DNA from: an uncultured Lactobacillus sp.
GTDB lineage: Bacteria > Bacillota > Bacilli > Lactobacillales > Lactobacillaceae
Length of the DNA stretch: 64,000 bases
NCBI GenBank assembly: GCA_937874695.1
Contig: CALNAJ010000028.1
Location: forward strand, 186,001-250,000
Direction: 5' to 3'
In this document: positions 24,853 to 34,427 of the stretch, one piece after another
Position numbering within the stretch: position 1 is the first letter of the stretch
Layout: the number at the start of each line of letters is the position of its first letter
Made by a program: the position numbers and the translations under genes
The notes under the pieces: model-generated
What the model was told of the DNA's origin: nothing
What the model saw: the letters and a program-made list of their open reading frames with translations, nothing else
The model's database searches: none

Positions 24853-26271
24853 CTAAAGGTTCTGACCCTTTTCCCACGCCGTCTTGGAGAGCAGTAAGCC
24901 CTGCTTAACCAAGTCGTTGAATAAGGCATGGGTCCGTTTGGAAACTTCGCCGGCGGTCTCGGCATTACTCTTGGTCAGGAAGGTCGTGGCATCCCCATTA
25001 ATGGTTGCATCCGTAGCGGCAACCCGGGCCCGACCGTAAGATTGACACCCTTCGCGGAAGGCATTGACGCTCTCTACGAATTCGTGGAAGTGTGGTTCAA
25101 TCAGGACGGATAAAGTCTTATTTAACCAGTACACGTTGTCTACGGAAACTTCGGTCGTGGTGTTCTTGTAGTCTTCTGGCGTGTCATTGATGTTGGTAAA
25201 GAATGGCACGTAAGGCGCGTAGGCGAAGAAGCCCATGGCAATCCATTGAATGGCCGCGTGATCATCGTCAACATCATTTCTAATCTGAAGGATCGAGGAG
25301 CATTGGTTCCGGTCCATGGCGATTGGCCGGTATTTTCTCTGGTCATCGGCTGACCCGGAAGCAAACGTCCCGAACGGATCGTATGGCGTGCCATTGTAGT
25401 GAGAAGATAGGAAGAATTCAACATCTTCAATCGCAATCTTCTTGCTTGGTTGACGCGTAAATGGCATGTCTTGGTCGGTTGGTTGTTGATCCGTAACTTC
25501 CGGATTGAACAACTTCTGGCCATACCAGGTCCGTGGCGTGTTGTAGTAGGCATCGTCTTCCCCGTGAGTTCCGAAGATCTCCCGGAAGTTAAACGTGCCT
25601 GGCGTTGGGTTCAAGTGATACTTGGTCACAAAGTCGACGAGGTCGGTCGCCACTAAGAAGTTGTCACTATCGTCCAAGTTGACCTCTTGCATCAAAGTTT
25701 GGTTTGGCGCAATGGCGTAGCTGTCTTCAGGCAAGCGCATGGCTGCCCAGTGATGGCCTCCAGCCGTTTCCAAATACCAAATTTCATTTTTATCGTTGAA
25801 GGCAATACTGTTGCTTTCGCCGGTCCCGTACTTTTCCAATAAAGCACCCAAACGCTGGGCACCTTCCTTGGCAGTCTTCACGTACGGCAGAACCAGTGTG
25901 ATCATGGCCTCTTCGTTGATGCCATCGTTAACTAATGGGTCGTAACCCAGGACGCGCGCATTGGTCGCCGTCGTTTCGGTCGCGCTCATCCCCACGTTAA
26001 ACTCGTTGATCCCAGCTTCTTCGTATTGGCCATCACTTTGATCGGCTTGCGGAGTGCCCGTATAGCGGTAAGCGTGGTCGGGCAAGGGAACGTTGACGTC
26101 AGTAACAGCCGACGTAAACGTTGCTTGCTTTTGGTCCGTGGCGGGATGCACCACAAACTTGATGGGATTAATTGGCCCATAGCCATCCTCGTTACGCGCT
26201 ACAATCGTGGAGCCATCCATGCTGGCGGCTTTACCCACTAAAATCTCGGTACAATCGGAACTTTTCTTCAC
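24853..26271 (-). CDS. pepD: C69-family dipeptidase (PepD type)
   Basis: A 472-residue Ntn-hydrolase of peptidase family C69. Lactobacillar PepD enzymes hydrolyse a broad range of dipeptides. The candidate catalytic nucleophile is Cys7 in SSDCTEILVGK, close to the N-terminus, with the family block MDGSTIVARNEDGYG following. Other typical parts are NEFNVGMSATET and IWYLETAGGHHWAA. No signal peptide is visible, so it is cytoplasmic. The start is GTG with AGGAGG nine bases upstream. It is monocistronic. Confidence 0.92.
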   Translation of the reverse strand: MKKSSDCTEILVGKAASMDGSTIVARNEDGYGPINPIKFVVHPATDQKQATFTSAVTDVNVPLPDHAYRYTGTPQADQSDGQYEEAGINEFNVGMSATETTATNARVLGYDPLVNDGINEEAMITLVLPYVKTAKEGAQRLGALLEKYGTGESNSIAFNDKNEIWYLETAGGHHWAAMRLPEDSYAIAPNQTLMQEVNLDDSDNFLVATDLVDFVTKYHLNPTPGTFNFREIFGTHGEDDAYYNTPRTWYGQKLFNPEVTDQQPTDQDMPFTRQPSKKIAIEDVEFFLSSHYNGTPYDPFGTFASGSADDQRKYRPIAMDRNQCSSILQIRNDVDDDHAAIQWIAMGFFAYAPYVPFFTNINDTPEDYKNTTTEVSVDNVYWLNKTLSVLIEPHFHEFVESVNAFREGCQSYGRARVAATDATINGDATTFLTKSNAETAGEVSKRTHALFNDLVKQGLLLSKTAWEKGQNL

Positions 26272-26404
26272 AGTGTTCCGCCTCCTTTGCTTACAAGTAT
26301 AGGATTATCGGGTGCTAAGGGCTAGGCTTTTCGGGAAATTTCGCGAAATAACTGATAGTGAGATGAAAAGGACTCTGATTAGTAGCGCCGTCTCCCGCAA
26401 AACT

Positions 26405-26450
26405 GCGAAAAAAATGCTACCCCACTCCTAGACGTGAAGGGGGTAGCACT
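26405..26450 (-). terminator. Intrinsic terminator of the P-type ATPase gene
   Basis: TGCTACCCC pairs with GGGGTAGCA on the minus strand, followed by TTTTTTT. Confidence 0.85.
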
Positions 26451-26514
26451 CGTGTTTAAGTTCAGTGATTAAATCTGAATATCTTTACTAATATTGGCTC
26501 ATCGTAAGCGTGAA

Positions 26515-29265
26515 TTAGAAGTTACGCTGCTCACGTGCTACGGTATGGTTGTCGATGCGGTGCCGAATGGCCTTCGCAATTTCGGTAACCACCAGAACCA
26601 CAAACCCAGCGATGATCGGAATCCACCAACCGTAGAAGAAATTGACGGACGTGGTGTGGAAGACGCTCTGCATGGCTGGCCAGTAAATAATGCCGGCCTG
26701 TAAGACTAGCAGAATCGCGACGATTACGAAACTCATCTTGTTGCGGAAGAAGTACTTCGACAATACCGGGTGGTCGTTCTGTAAGTTGAAGAGGTAGAAG
26801 ACCTTCCCGAAGATGATGACGTTTAACGTCATGGTACTCCCGATTACGGCGGACAAACCCTGGTTCGTTAAGAAGTCGTAGGCAAACATCCCGAGTCCGG
26901 AAATCAGTAGCGACACGTAGGTCACTTCGAAGACGTCCAGCTTGGACAAAATCCCGCGCGTCACGTCTCGAGGTCCCCGTTTCATAATGCCACTTTCGGC
27001 CGGTTCAAAGATGAACGCGAACTGAATAGTCAGGGCAGAAACCATGTTGATCCACAACAATTGGGTCGGGAACAACGGCAATTCTTGGTCCATCAGGATA
27101 CTCAAGACCACAATCAACCCTTCGGCAAAACTCGTTGGTAGGAGGAAACGAATCGTCTTACGAATGTTATCGAAGACGTGACGGCCTTCCCGTACGGCCC
27201 GCAAAATCGACGTGAAGTCATCGTCGGCCAACACCATGTCGGCGGAGTCCTTGGCGACATCGGTTCCCCGAATCCCCATGGCCACCCCGATATCCGCTTG
27301 CTTCAGAGCAGGCGCATCGTTGACCCCATCACCAGTCATCGAGACCACGTGACCACGTTGCTGTTGGGCCTTAACGATCCGCAGTTTATCGGCGGGCGTG
27401 GTCCGAGCGAACACGGTGTATTGGTCAATCTTAGCTGCCAGTTCTTCATCACTCAACTGCGCCAGTTCGGGCCCGGTAATGGCCCGCGCCTTTTCGGACA
27501 AGTTAAGTTGTTGCGCGATAGCGGCCGCCGTTTCGGGGTCGTCACCGGTAATCATCTTAACCTTGATGCCGGCATACCGTAACTGTTTCACGGCATCGGC
27601 AACGCCAGGACGCGGTGGATCAATGATCCCGGCCATCCCAGCTAAGTGGAAGTTCTGCCCAACGGTCACGTCGGCCACGTCGGTCACGTCAGCGGCAACT
27701 GGTTGATAACCCAAGGCCACCACCCGTTTCCCCTGTTGAGTCAATTGAGATAAACGCGTTTGCCAAGCTGTCTGATCGACGGGTTGACCCTGATCGCTCA
27801 TCATTTTCATTAACGTTTGTGGCGCACCCTTGACCAGCAAGACGCGCTGATCCTTGTGGTCCACCAACCGTGCGGAATAACGAATTGCGGAGTCGAAAGG
27901 TAACGAGTCGATCTCTTGGGGATCGGGTTCCGTTCCCACCATCTTGTGATAGAGAGCAGTCAGCGCACCATCGGTCGGTTCACCCGTCAGGACCCACTGG
28001 CCATCTTCCTCATGGAATTCAGCATCGGAGGTCTGGCCGGCAATTTGGACCAACCATTCAAGGTCAGCATCGTGTTGCCACGGCACCGTCTGGCCCTCGT
28101 CATTTTCAATCTGGCCGGTCGCATCATAGCCAATGCCGGATACGGTGTAGGTATCAGCGGCGGTCAACACGTCGGTCACGGTCATTTCATTTTTCGTCAA
28201 TGTCCCAGTCTTATCGGTGTTCACGATGTCGACGGCCCCCAACGTTTCAACGGCCGGTAGCGTCTTGACGATTACGTTTTGCTTAGTCATCGCCTGTGTT
28301 CCCATAGCTAAGACCACGGACGTACTAGCGGGCAACCCTTCTGGCATAGACCCAACGACCATCGTAATCACGGCAATCAGTAAGGTTGGCAAGCTGTACA
28401 CGTGGGTGATCATCCCCAGAACGAAGAGCAAGGCGGCTACCACTAAGATGGCAATCGACAAGCCCAGGCCCAAACTGTTTAAGTTCTTCATCAACGGTGT
28501 CCGCTGCTGCTTAACTTCGGCCACGTTCTGTTGGATATGCCCGATTTCAGTATCCACTCCGGTCACGGTCACGATGCCTCGGCCAGAACCATTGGTCACG
28601 GCCGTGGAAGCAAACGCTTGATTCGACCGCTCAGCCAGTGGCAAGTCTGGTGCCATTAAGGGGTCTTCACCCTTTAAGACGGAATCAGTTTCACCAGTCA
28701 GTGCTGACTCCTGAATTTTCAGATTGTCAGCATCAATTAGCCGTAAGTCGGCCGGAACGGTATCTCCAGCTTCAAGCTGCACGATATCCCCGGTAACCAG
28801 CTCACGTGCCGGCAAGGTGATCTTCTGACCATCCCGAATCACGACGGCCTCATTGACTAAAAGGGCCTTAATGCGGTCCAACGCGTTATCCGCGGATTTT
28901 TCCTGAAAGTAACCGATAAAGGCGTTCGCGATGATCACCAATCCGATAACGATTGAGTCGGAGTAGTGGTGCATAAAGAACGTGAGCAAGGCGGCGCCCG
29001 CCAGGATATAGATGATACTGTTGTTGAACTGCTTTAAGAACCGCAATAAATTGGATTGCTTCTTCGCGGTCAGTTCGTTGGGACCATTGGTCCGTAGGCG
29101 TTGTTGCGCCTCGCCGGTACTCAGGCCGTCATCTCTATCCGTGGCATAATCTGCAAGTAAGGACTCGGTCGTTCGCTGCCAGAGTGGCGGCTCCTGGCTG
29201 GGTCCGGGGTCAGTGCTTTCTGCTACTTCAGTCGGTGTTACAGTTGCTTCTGGATCTTGTGCCAT
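26515..29265 (-). CDS. P2-type cation-transporting ATPase
   Basis: A 916-residue P-type ATPase of the P2 class. An acidic, Pro-rich N-terminus is followed by the actuator motif SALTGETDSV, the helix-4 motif SMPEGLPAS, phosphorylation site NTDKTGTLTKNEM and hinge GDGVNDAPALKQAD. It has the length and ten-helix layout of Ca2+ pumps. Helix 6, however, reads LLWINMVSALTIQFAF, without the Asp of the usual NxxxD calcium ligand of SERCA/PMR1 pumps, so the ion is uncertain. The start at 29265 has AAAGGA upstream; an ATG 20 codons earlier has none. Confidence 0.88.
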   Translation of the reverse strand: MAQDPEATVTPTEVAESTDPGPSQEPPLWQRTTESLLADYATDRDDGLSTGEAQQRLRTNGPNELTAKKQSNLLRFLKQFNNSIIYILAGAALLTFFMHHYSDSIVIGLVIIANAFIGYFQEKSADNALDRIKALLVNEAVVIRDGQKITLPARELVTGDIVQLEAGDTVPADLRLIDADNLKIQESALTGETDSVLKGEDPLMAPDLPLAERSNQAFASTAVTNGSGRGIVTVTGVDTEIGHIQQNVAEVKQQRTPLMKNLNSLGLGLSIAILVVAALLFVLGMITHVYSLPTLLIAVITMVVGSMPEGLPASTSVVLAMGTQAMTKQNVIVKTLPAVETLGAVDIVNTDKTGTLTKNEMTVTDVLTAADTYTVSGIGYDATGQIENDEGQTVPWQHDADLEWLVQIAGQTSDAEFHEEDGQWVLTGEPTDGALTALYHKMVGTEPDPQEIDSLPFDSAIRYSARLVDHKDQRVLLVKGAPQTLMKMMSDQGQPVDQTAWQTRLSQLTQQGKRVVALGYQPVAADVTDVADVTVGQNFHLAGMAGIIDPPRPGVADAVKQLRYAGIKVKMITGDDPETAAAIAQQLNLSEKARAITGPELAQLSDEELAAKIDQYTVFARTTPADKLRIVKAQQQRGHVVSMTGDGVNDAPALKQADIGVAMGIRGTDVAKDSADMVLADDDFTSILRAVREGRHVFDNIRKTIRFLLPTSFAEGLIVVLSILMDQELPLFPTQLLWINMVSALTIQFAFIFEPAESGIMKRGPRDVTRGILSKLDVFEVTYVSLLISGLGMFAYDFLTNQGLSAVIGSTMTLNVIIFGKVFYLFNLQNDHPVLSKYFFRNKMSFVIVAILLVLQAGIIYWPAMQSVFHTTSVNFFYGWWIPIIAGFVVLVVTEIAKAIRHRIDNHTVAREQRNF

Positions 29266-29467
29266 ATATTGAGGTTCATCCTTTCTAAAATGAAAAATTT
29301 TAACGGTCGGGAATCGGTAATGCAATATTCCGGTAGTGCAAGACGTCCACCTCCAAATCTAAATTTTTGATTAGTTAATTTTACCAAGTTTTCATGAAAA
29401 TTGCATCTCATTCAGCCGTTTGCAATGTAAATTTAATATATAGGGTTAAAAAGTTGTAGTGATAATT

Positions 29468-29511
29468 AAAATAGGCAACGGTTCAGTCACTTGCTGAATC
29501 GTTACCTATTG
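29468..29511 (-). terminator. Intrinsic terminator of the toxin-antitoxin operon
   Basis: AATAGGTAACG-TTCAG pairs with CTGAA-CGTTGCCTATT around a short loop, followed by TTAATTAT on the minus strand. Confidence 0.65.
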
Positions 29512-29514
29512 CGT

Positions 29515-29847
29515 TCATGCTTCGTGTTCTCGGGTAAACATGGCGAGTCGCCAGATATCGGCCACTGAAAGCTTGCCAATTTTTTTGATTTTCATTTGAA
29601 GTGTCTTATCAAGGCGATACATCGTTCCCACATCAATCCAAGATGGCTTATTCAAATTTGCCGCTTGCCAGTCCACTATCTCTAGGTAGTTTTTCCTAAT
29701 GCGTGTCGATTCCTCAGCGTATTTAGTGGTCACAGGATAACAAAGTAAGTCTTTTGAAAAATCATCAATTACGATTACCGGACGGCGCTTTCCCCCGGAT
29801 GATTGTGTAAATGCTAAATAGACAATCGCAATCTCATTAGTCTCCAT
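29515..29847 (-). CDS. PemK/MazF-like type II toxin
   Basis: A 110-residue protein with the compact beta-barrel pattern of MazF/PemK endoribonucleases: a start ETNEIAIVYLAFTQSSGGK, the conserved KRRPVIVID turn, CYPVTTK and SWIDVGTMYRLDK. The ATG at 29847 overlaps the antitoxin stop by 11 bp, typical of translational coupling; a TTG two codons earlier is possible. MazF-type toxins cut mRNA at short sequences. The partner is RelB/DinJ-like rather than MazE-like (see findings). The region is more AT-rich than its neighbours, as is usual for transferred modules. Confidence 0.8.
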   Translation of the reverse strand: METNEIAIVYLAFTQSSGGKRRPVIVIDDFSKDLLCYPVTTKYAEESTRIRKNYLEIVDWQAANLNKPSWIDVGTMYRLDKTLQMKIKKIGKLSVADIWRLAMFTREHEA

Positions 29848-30121
29848 TAGCAATGAACTTTTCTAAGTCTGCTTGCGTTTTAATTTCCCGAACGGGTTGA
29901 TTTTTCGTTGCTTCCAACAATTCATGTGTTGCCCGTTGCCGTTCCGATAGAACAACACCAAATGGCAATCCACCATGGATAATAATCTGACGATAGAACA
30001 TATTAATTGCGTTAGTCGGTGTCACACCGAGATCACTCAAAATTTTTTCGGCCTGATCAGCAACTTCCGCATCAACTATCGCCTGAACTCGTTTACTTTG
30101 ATTCTGCTTTGTCGTTTGCAT
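29837..30121 (-). CDS. RelB/DinJ-family antitoxin
   Basis: A 94-residue ribbon-helix-helix antitoxin. The segment ILSDLGVTPTNAINMFYRQI followed by IHGGLPF is the RelB/DinJ signature. The C-terminus (REIKTQADLEKFIANGD) would wrap the toxin. GGAGGGG precedes the ATG. It overlaps the downstream toxin gene. RHH antitoxins repress their own promoter, and the AT-rich sequence before the gene (about 30140-30180, TATTATAGTATGAT) is the likely site. Confidence 0.88.
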   Translation of the reverse strand: MQTTKQNQSKRVQAIVDAEVADQAEKILSDLGVTPTNAINMFYRQIIIHGGLPFGVVLSERQRATHELLEATKNQPVREIKTQADLEKFIANGD

Positions 30122-30189
30122 ATTACCCCTCCTAGCTTTAAAGAATCATACTATAATAAGCTCAATTTAGCTATTAATACGCTCTAATT

Positions 30190-30365
30190 TGAGGCAAATA
30201 GTGAGACGCCCATCTATATACTAATCAATCCTACGATTGGGTCCATTCTGCCCTTTGATCAGGTACAGACTGGACTACAACGGGTAGCGCGCAGAGCAAT
30301 TAGGCAAGATTGTCATCACCATCTAGCGTCTTAAATCCAGTTGACACGAAAAAACTTTAAACCTG
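30190..30365. other. Intergenic region, nothing recognised
   Basis: Between the antitoxin promoter and the terminator of the phn operon I see no gene and no clear signal apart from an isolated TTGACA near 30338 without a -10 box. Confidence 0.4.
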
Positions 30366-30410
30366 AAAGTACCAGAGCACATCCTACATAGTGATGGCTC
30401 TGGTACTTTT
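30366..30410. terminator. Terminator at the end of the phn operon
   Basis: AAGTACCAGAGC pairs with GCTCTGGTACTT. It starts directly after the stop of the last gene. The longer T run is on the plus strand, so it may also stop transcription from the other side. Confidence 0.7.
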
Positions 30411-31967
30411 TTAGACGATTTTAAAATTTGTAGGTTGTCGCCCCAAAACTACAGGGTGTTGTTCAAAGTAAGTCATGATTAATTCAGGTAAATCTACATT
30501 CACTTCCCGCGTGATCTTTGTCGCGCTAAACATCGGATAATCACCGCCACCATTGCCACGATACTGGTTAACCGCCACGCTAAGCATTTGATCAGGCCGG
30601 ACGGGCGTCCCGTGATAATCCAACTGCACTACGCGCTGCCCAATCGGCTGATGCAGGTCAAATGTATAGTCCAAGCCACTGTAAAAATCATAATTATAGA
30701 GTTGCACCTTGGGCGTTGTAAACGCCGGATTCACGGTAATTTCTCCCTTAGAATTCAGTAGCCAGAAACTAGCGCACCGTTCCAAAGCCGCCCGGATATC
30801 CTGACCCGAAAGCTGTTCGACCACGAGGGTATTGGGATAGCTATAACTGTTCAGGAGTTGCCGAATCGTGGGCTGCGTGCTTAGTCCCTGAACATCATCG
30901 TTAAAAAGACTGGTCGCCGCAATGTCGGTGCCCCCGGCGGCCATTTCCACAGTATTCACGAACTCGAGATACGGGTGACCATGCAGCCGAGCGGCCATTG
31001 CATCCGTCACATTTAGACTGTCACCGCTTAACTTGCCGATTGGACGGTCTAACCAACGCTGGACGTGACTTTCAGTCTCATCAGCCAGCGCCGCCAACCA
31101 ATCAGCCGGTTGGGCATTGGCCGTCGTCAGCAGGCGTGCGTCGTGGTCAATAACTTGCTTACTCTTATCCAATACTAGGTCGATCATCCCCACCGCTACA
31201 CCCTTTTCACCAGACTGAGTCGTGGGCACGCCGCGATAAATATCCGCCAACTGCCGATGCTGATGACCTGTGACCAAAGCATCAATTCCGGGAACTTCCA
31301 TCAAGAGTCGGTAACCTTCATTTTCGCCGGTGGCCCGTTCCGTCGGCTTGCCTGTCGCTGGGTCAGCCTCAAAGCCACCGTGATAGGCGACGACCACCAC
31401 GTCCGCTTGTTTATGTAGCCGAGGAACCCAGCGTTTAGCCGTCGTGACGACGGAGTCAAACTGCAACCCCACGATATGTTCGGCCGTCTCCCACACCGGA
31501 ATATAACTGGTCGTTAATCCCAGAATAGCCACCCGCACGCCCTGTCGTTCAATAATGGTGTACGGCGCATCAACGATCTGTTGGGCTTCCCCACCATCAA
31601 TGTTCGCGCCTAACAGGGGATAGTCCCGATCACTCTCACAGGTTCGCAGGTAGTCCAACCCATAGTTAAATTCATGGTTACCCAAAACACCGGCATCGTA
31701 ATTCAGGGTTGTGGTCAATTGACTCAAAAGTTCATTTGGTGCCTCGGAATGCTTGGCCAAATAAGTTGTCAGTGGCGAGCCCTGAATCCAGTCCCCATTT
31801 TCAATCGTAATGACCACTTCATCCGGCGCCGTATTCTGCCGAATCTCTTCGATCACCGTTGCTGCCTTGAGTAGGCCGAGCGGTTGATTATCCGCCGTAT
31901 TCAGATACTTCGTCGGGTAGACGTAGCCGTGAACGTCGCTAGTCGAGAGAATCTTCACTTTCACCAC
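30411..31967 (-). CDS. 5'-nucleotidase/2',3'-cyclic phosphodiesterase-like metallophosphatase
   Basis: A 518-residue protein of the UshA/CpdB class without a signal peptide. Metallophosphatase motifs are STSDVHG near residue 8, ENGDWIQG near 57, GNHEF near 97, AYHGG and TGHQHRQ, which bind two metals. A C-terminal substrate-specificity domain follows (NGGGDYPMF). The start codon GTG overlaps the stop of the permease gene (TAGTG), so it is the last gene of the phnDCEE operon. It would hydrolyse nucleotides, cyclic nucleotides or other phosphoesters, probably inside the cell. The exact substrate is open. Confidence 0.88.
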   Translation of the reverse strand: MVKVKILSTSDVHGYVYPTKYLNTADNQPLGLLKAATVIEEIRQNTAPDEVVITIENGDWIQGSPLTTYLAKHSEAPNELLSQLTTTLNYDAGVLGNHEFNYGLDYLRTCESDRDYPLLGANIDGGEAQQIVDAPYTIIERQGVRVAILGLTTSYIPVWETAEHIVGLQFDSVVTTAKRWVPRLHKQADVVVVAYHGGFEADPATGKPTERATGENEGYRLLMEVPGIDALVTGHQHRQLADIYRGVPTTQSGEKGVAVGMIDLVLDKSKQVIDHDARLLTTANAQPADWLAALADETESHVQRWLDRPIGKLSGDSLNVTDAMAARLHGHPYLEFVNTVEMAAGGTDIAATSLFNDDVQGLSTQPTIRQLLNSYSYPNTLVVEQLSGQDIRAALERCASFWLLNSKGEITVNPAFTTPKVQLYNYDFYSGLDYTFDLHQPIGQRVVQLDYHGTPVRPDQMLSVAVNQYRGNGGGDYPMFSATKITREVNVDLPELIMTYFEQHPVVLGRQPTNFKIV

Positions 31968-32779
31968 TAGATCAACCTCTTTCGTAATTGTTCCGACAGC
32001 GAGTCAATCAATAGAACCATCAGGACAATCCCCAATAAGATGATGCCGACTCGCGGCCAGTTACGCGTTTGAATGGCAAAAATCATAGGTGTCCCAATCC
32101 CACCAGCACCAACCATCCCCAGAATCGAGGCCGAACGAACCGCGATTTCAAAGCGATAAAGTGTGTAGGAAATGAATTCCGGCATAATCGTCGGCAAGGT
32201 TGCCAGCATGAAAATCTGCGCGCTATTGCCGCCAGCGCTTGTAATGGCCTCATCGGCACCTCGGTCCATGTTCTCAATGGCCTCGCTGAATAGCTTGCCC
32301 AGCATCCCAATCGAATGAATGCTGACTGCTAGAACTCCGGCATATGACCCTGGACCGACCGCCTTGATAAACATAATAGCGAGAACAATCTCGGGAAAAG
32401 TCCGAATCAAAGTCAGCACGACCTTACCGCTTCCCGAACGAATGTGAAGCCATTCTTTACCACCACGCGCCGCCCAAAAGGCAAAGGGCACGCTGATCAG
32501 TGACGAGATAATGGTTCCCAAAAAGGCAATCGCTAACGTCTGTAGAATCAACGACACCAGATCTTCGCCGCTACCGTTATAAACGTACGACCAGTCCGGC
32601 TGAACCAGGCCATGCACAATCGAACGGGACACGGACGCCGCAGATTCTTGCAGACCGGTGAAATGTAGCCCCGTAATCGCCCAAGTATAGATAACTGCTA
32701 CGACTGCAATCCATAAGAGCCAGTTCCATCGCCGCCATAAATTCAATGTGGCGGGCTTTTTTGATATTGTCGTTTGCAT
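31967..32779 (-). CDS. phnE: Phosphonate-type ABC transporter permease (second copy)
   Basis: A 270-residue permease with about six helices and the cytoplasmic EAA loop (GADEAITSAGGNSAQIFMLATLP is its region). It belongs to the PhnE family for phosphonate, phosphite or related oxyanions. GGAGGG precedes the ATG. It is paired with a second PhnE just upstream (one base between stop and start), as in PhnE1/PhnE2 systems where the two form a heterodimeric channel. Confidence 0.93.
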   Translation of the reverse strand: MQTTISKKPATLNLWRRWNWLLWIAVVAVIYTWAITGLHFTGLQESAASVSRSIVHGLVQPDWSYVYNGSGEDLVSLILQTLAIAFLGTIISSLISVPFAFWAARGGKEWLHIRSGSGKVVLTLIRTFPEIVLAIMFIKAVGPGSYAGVLAVSIHSIGMLGKLFSEAIENMDRGADEAITSAGGNSAQIFMLATLPTIMPEFISYTLYRFEIAVRSASILGMVGAGGIGTPMIFAIQTRNWPRVGIILLGIVLMVLLIDSLSEQLRKRLI

Positions 32780-32780
32780 G

Positions 32781-33572
32781 TTAGAGTAATACCCTCCTCA
32801 AGTGATTACTGATGCCGTCAATGACCATGACCACCACGAGTGTTGCCAAAATAATGACCGACGTCTGGCTATAGTTGAACTCGTTTAGTGACCGCTGTAG
32901 GAAAACCCCAATCCCACCGGCACCTAAATATCCCAGCACCGTTGAGGCCCGTACATTGATCTCTAAGGTATAGAGAAAGTAACTCACGAATTGATTCATA
33001 ATTTGCGGTAAAACGGCGTACCAAATAATGGTTAGTTTGTTGGCTCCCACTGATTCCAAGGCTTCCAGCGGCCCCATATCAATCGTCTCAATGACCTCAT
33101 AGAAGAGCTTAGAAACCATCCCAAACGAGAAGATAGCTAGTGTCACAACCCCTGCCGTTGACCCGATACCAAAGATGGCCACAAAGATGGCCGCTAAGAG
33201 CAGGTCAGGCAACGTGCGGACAAGGTCGAGAATCAAGCGGATAATCCCTCTAAGCCAGCGGTTGTGGACCAGATTACTGGCCGCCAATACGGCAAAGGGA
33301 ACGGCAAAGGCGGCCCCAATCGTGGTTCCCAGAATTGCCATCTGAATGGTCTCATATAGGGGATGGAGGATAATGGGAAGATAGTCCCAGGCCGGCCGCG
33401 ACATCCGGACGAGCAGGTCCGTAAACTGGCCAAGATTGCTGAAGAACATCCCCACATCGACGCCGGTCATCCGTGACGACGCTACCAGCAGAATAAGAAT
33501 GATGAGCGTCCAGCCAATGGGCTTCACGTGCCAGCGTTGTAGCCATGGTCGCCGTGGTATTTGTGTTGTCAT
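32781..33572 (-). CDS. phnE: Phosphonate-type ABC transporter permease (first copy)
   Basis: A 263-residue PhnE-family permease. The EAA loop reads GPLEALESVGANKLTIIWYA, and the C-terminal GYLGAGGIG is a family signature also seen in the neighbouring permease. AGGAGGG precedes the ATG, 12 bp after the phnC stop. It acts in the membrane with the ATPase PhnC and the lipoprotein PhnD. Confidence 0.93.
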   Translation of the reverse strand: MTTQIPRRPWLQRWHVKPIGWTLIILILLVASSRMTGVDVGMFFSNLGQFTDLLVRMSRPAWDYLPIILHPLYETIQMAILGTTIGAAFAVPFAVLAASNLVHNRWLRGIIRLILDLVRTLPDLLLAAIFVAIFGIGSTAGVVTLAIFSFGMVSKLFYEVIETIDMGPLEALESVGANKLTIIWYAVLPQIMNQFVSYFLYTLEINVRASTVLGYLGAGGIGVFLQRSLNEFNYSQTSVIILATLVVVMVIDGISNHLRRVLL

Positions 33573-33584
33573 CGTTCTGCCCTC

Positions 33585-34337
33585 CTAGACTGTCTGGTAG
33601 ACCCGGTTCAGGTCCGCCTCGGTCACGGCCGCAATTGGTTCATCGTAGACCACTTCACCAGCGCGTAACCCAACGATTCGGTCGGCATACTCCCGAGCTA
33701 ACGCCACGGAATGTAAGTTGACGATTACTGTAATACCGTCCTCCTGATTCAACCGTTTGAGAATATCCATGACCGTCTTGGTCGTCAGTGGGTCCAACGA
33801 AGCAATTGGCTCATCGGCCAAAATGATCTTAGGATCCTGCATCAGTGTCCGCGCAATTGCGACCCGCTGTTGTTGCCCACCCGACAGCTCATCGGCTCTT
33901 GCGTATAACTTTTCTGCTAGGCTGACCCGTTGCAAAGCCTGTACAGCCTTTTGTTTGTCCGTCGTGCTAAACAACCCCAGGATACTCTTCCAAGTGGGAT
34001 AGTAGCTTACCCGACCCGAGAGAACATTCTTGGCCACACTCGACCGCTTCACCAAGTTAAAGTTCTGAAAGATCATCCCGATCTTGCGCCGCAGTAATCG
34101 CAGTGAGCGGCCCTTATAGGGCTTAATCGATTCACCTTCAACGCGAATCTCACCGGACGTAATCTCATGCATTCGGTTAATCGTCCGTAGTAGGGTGCTC
34201 TTTCCCGCACCAGATAAGCCGACGACCACCAAAAATTCACCCTGTGGGATCTCAAAATTAATGTTCTTCAAGCCGACCGTGCCGTTAGCGTAGACCTTGT
34301 TGACGTTTTTAAATGAAATAATGGGTGTCTTGTCCAT
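33585..34337 (-). CDS. phnC: Phosphonate-type ABC transporter ATP-binding protein
   Basis: A 250-residue ATPase with Walker A GLSGAGKS, Q-loop GMIFQNFNLV, signature LSGGQQQRVAIART and Walker B IILADEPIASLDP. The order and the sequence are those of PhnC. ATAGGAGG precedes the ATG. A terminator-like hairpin (34359-34404) sits between it and phnD. Confidence 0.94.
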   Translation of the reverse strand: MDKTPIISFKNVNKVYANGTVGLKNINFEIPQGEFLVVVGLSGAGKSTLLRTINRMHEITSGEIRVEGESIKPYKGRSLRLLRRKIGMIFQNFNLVKRSSVAKNVLSGRVSYYPTWKSILGLFSTTDKQKAVQALQRVSLAEKLYARADELSGGQQQRVAIARTLMQDPKIILADEPIASLDPLTTKTVMDILKRLNQEDGITVIVNLHSVALAREYADRIVGLRAGEVVYDEPIAAVTEADLNRVYQTV

Positions 34338-34358
34338 CCGTCTGGTTCCTCCTATGTA

Positions 34359-34404
34359 AAAGAGCAGCGGAGGCGCCGATACTATCGCTCCCCCTGCTAC
34401 TCTT
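34359..34404 (-). terminator. Attenuator-like hairpin between phnD and phnC
   Basis: On the minus strand AGAGTAGC pairs with GCTGCTCT around a GC-rich inner stem, followed by TTTTAC. A leaky terminator here would make the binding protein more abundant than the membrane parts, as is usual for ABC importers. Confidence 0.55.
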
Positions 34405-34427
34405 ACCGTCGTTACATCAATTCAATT

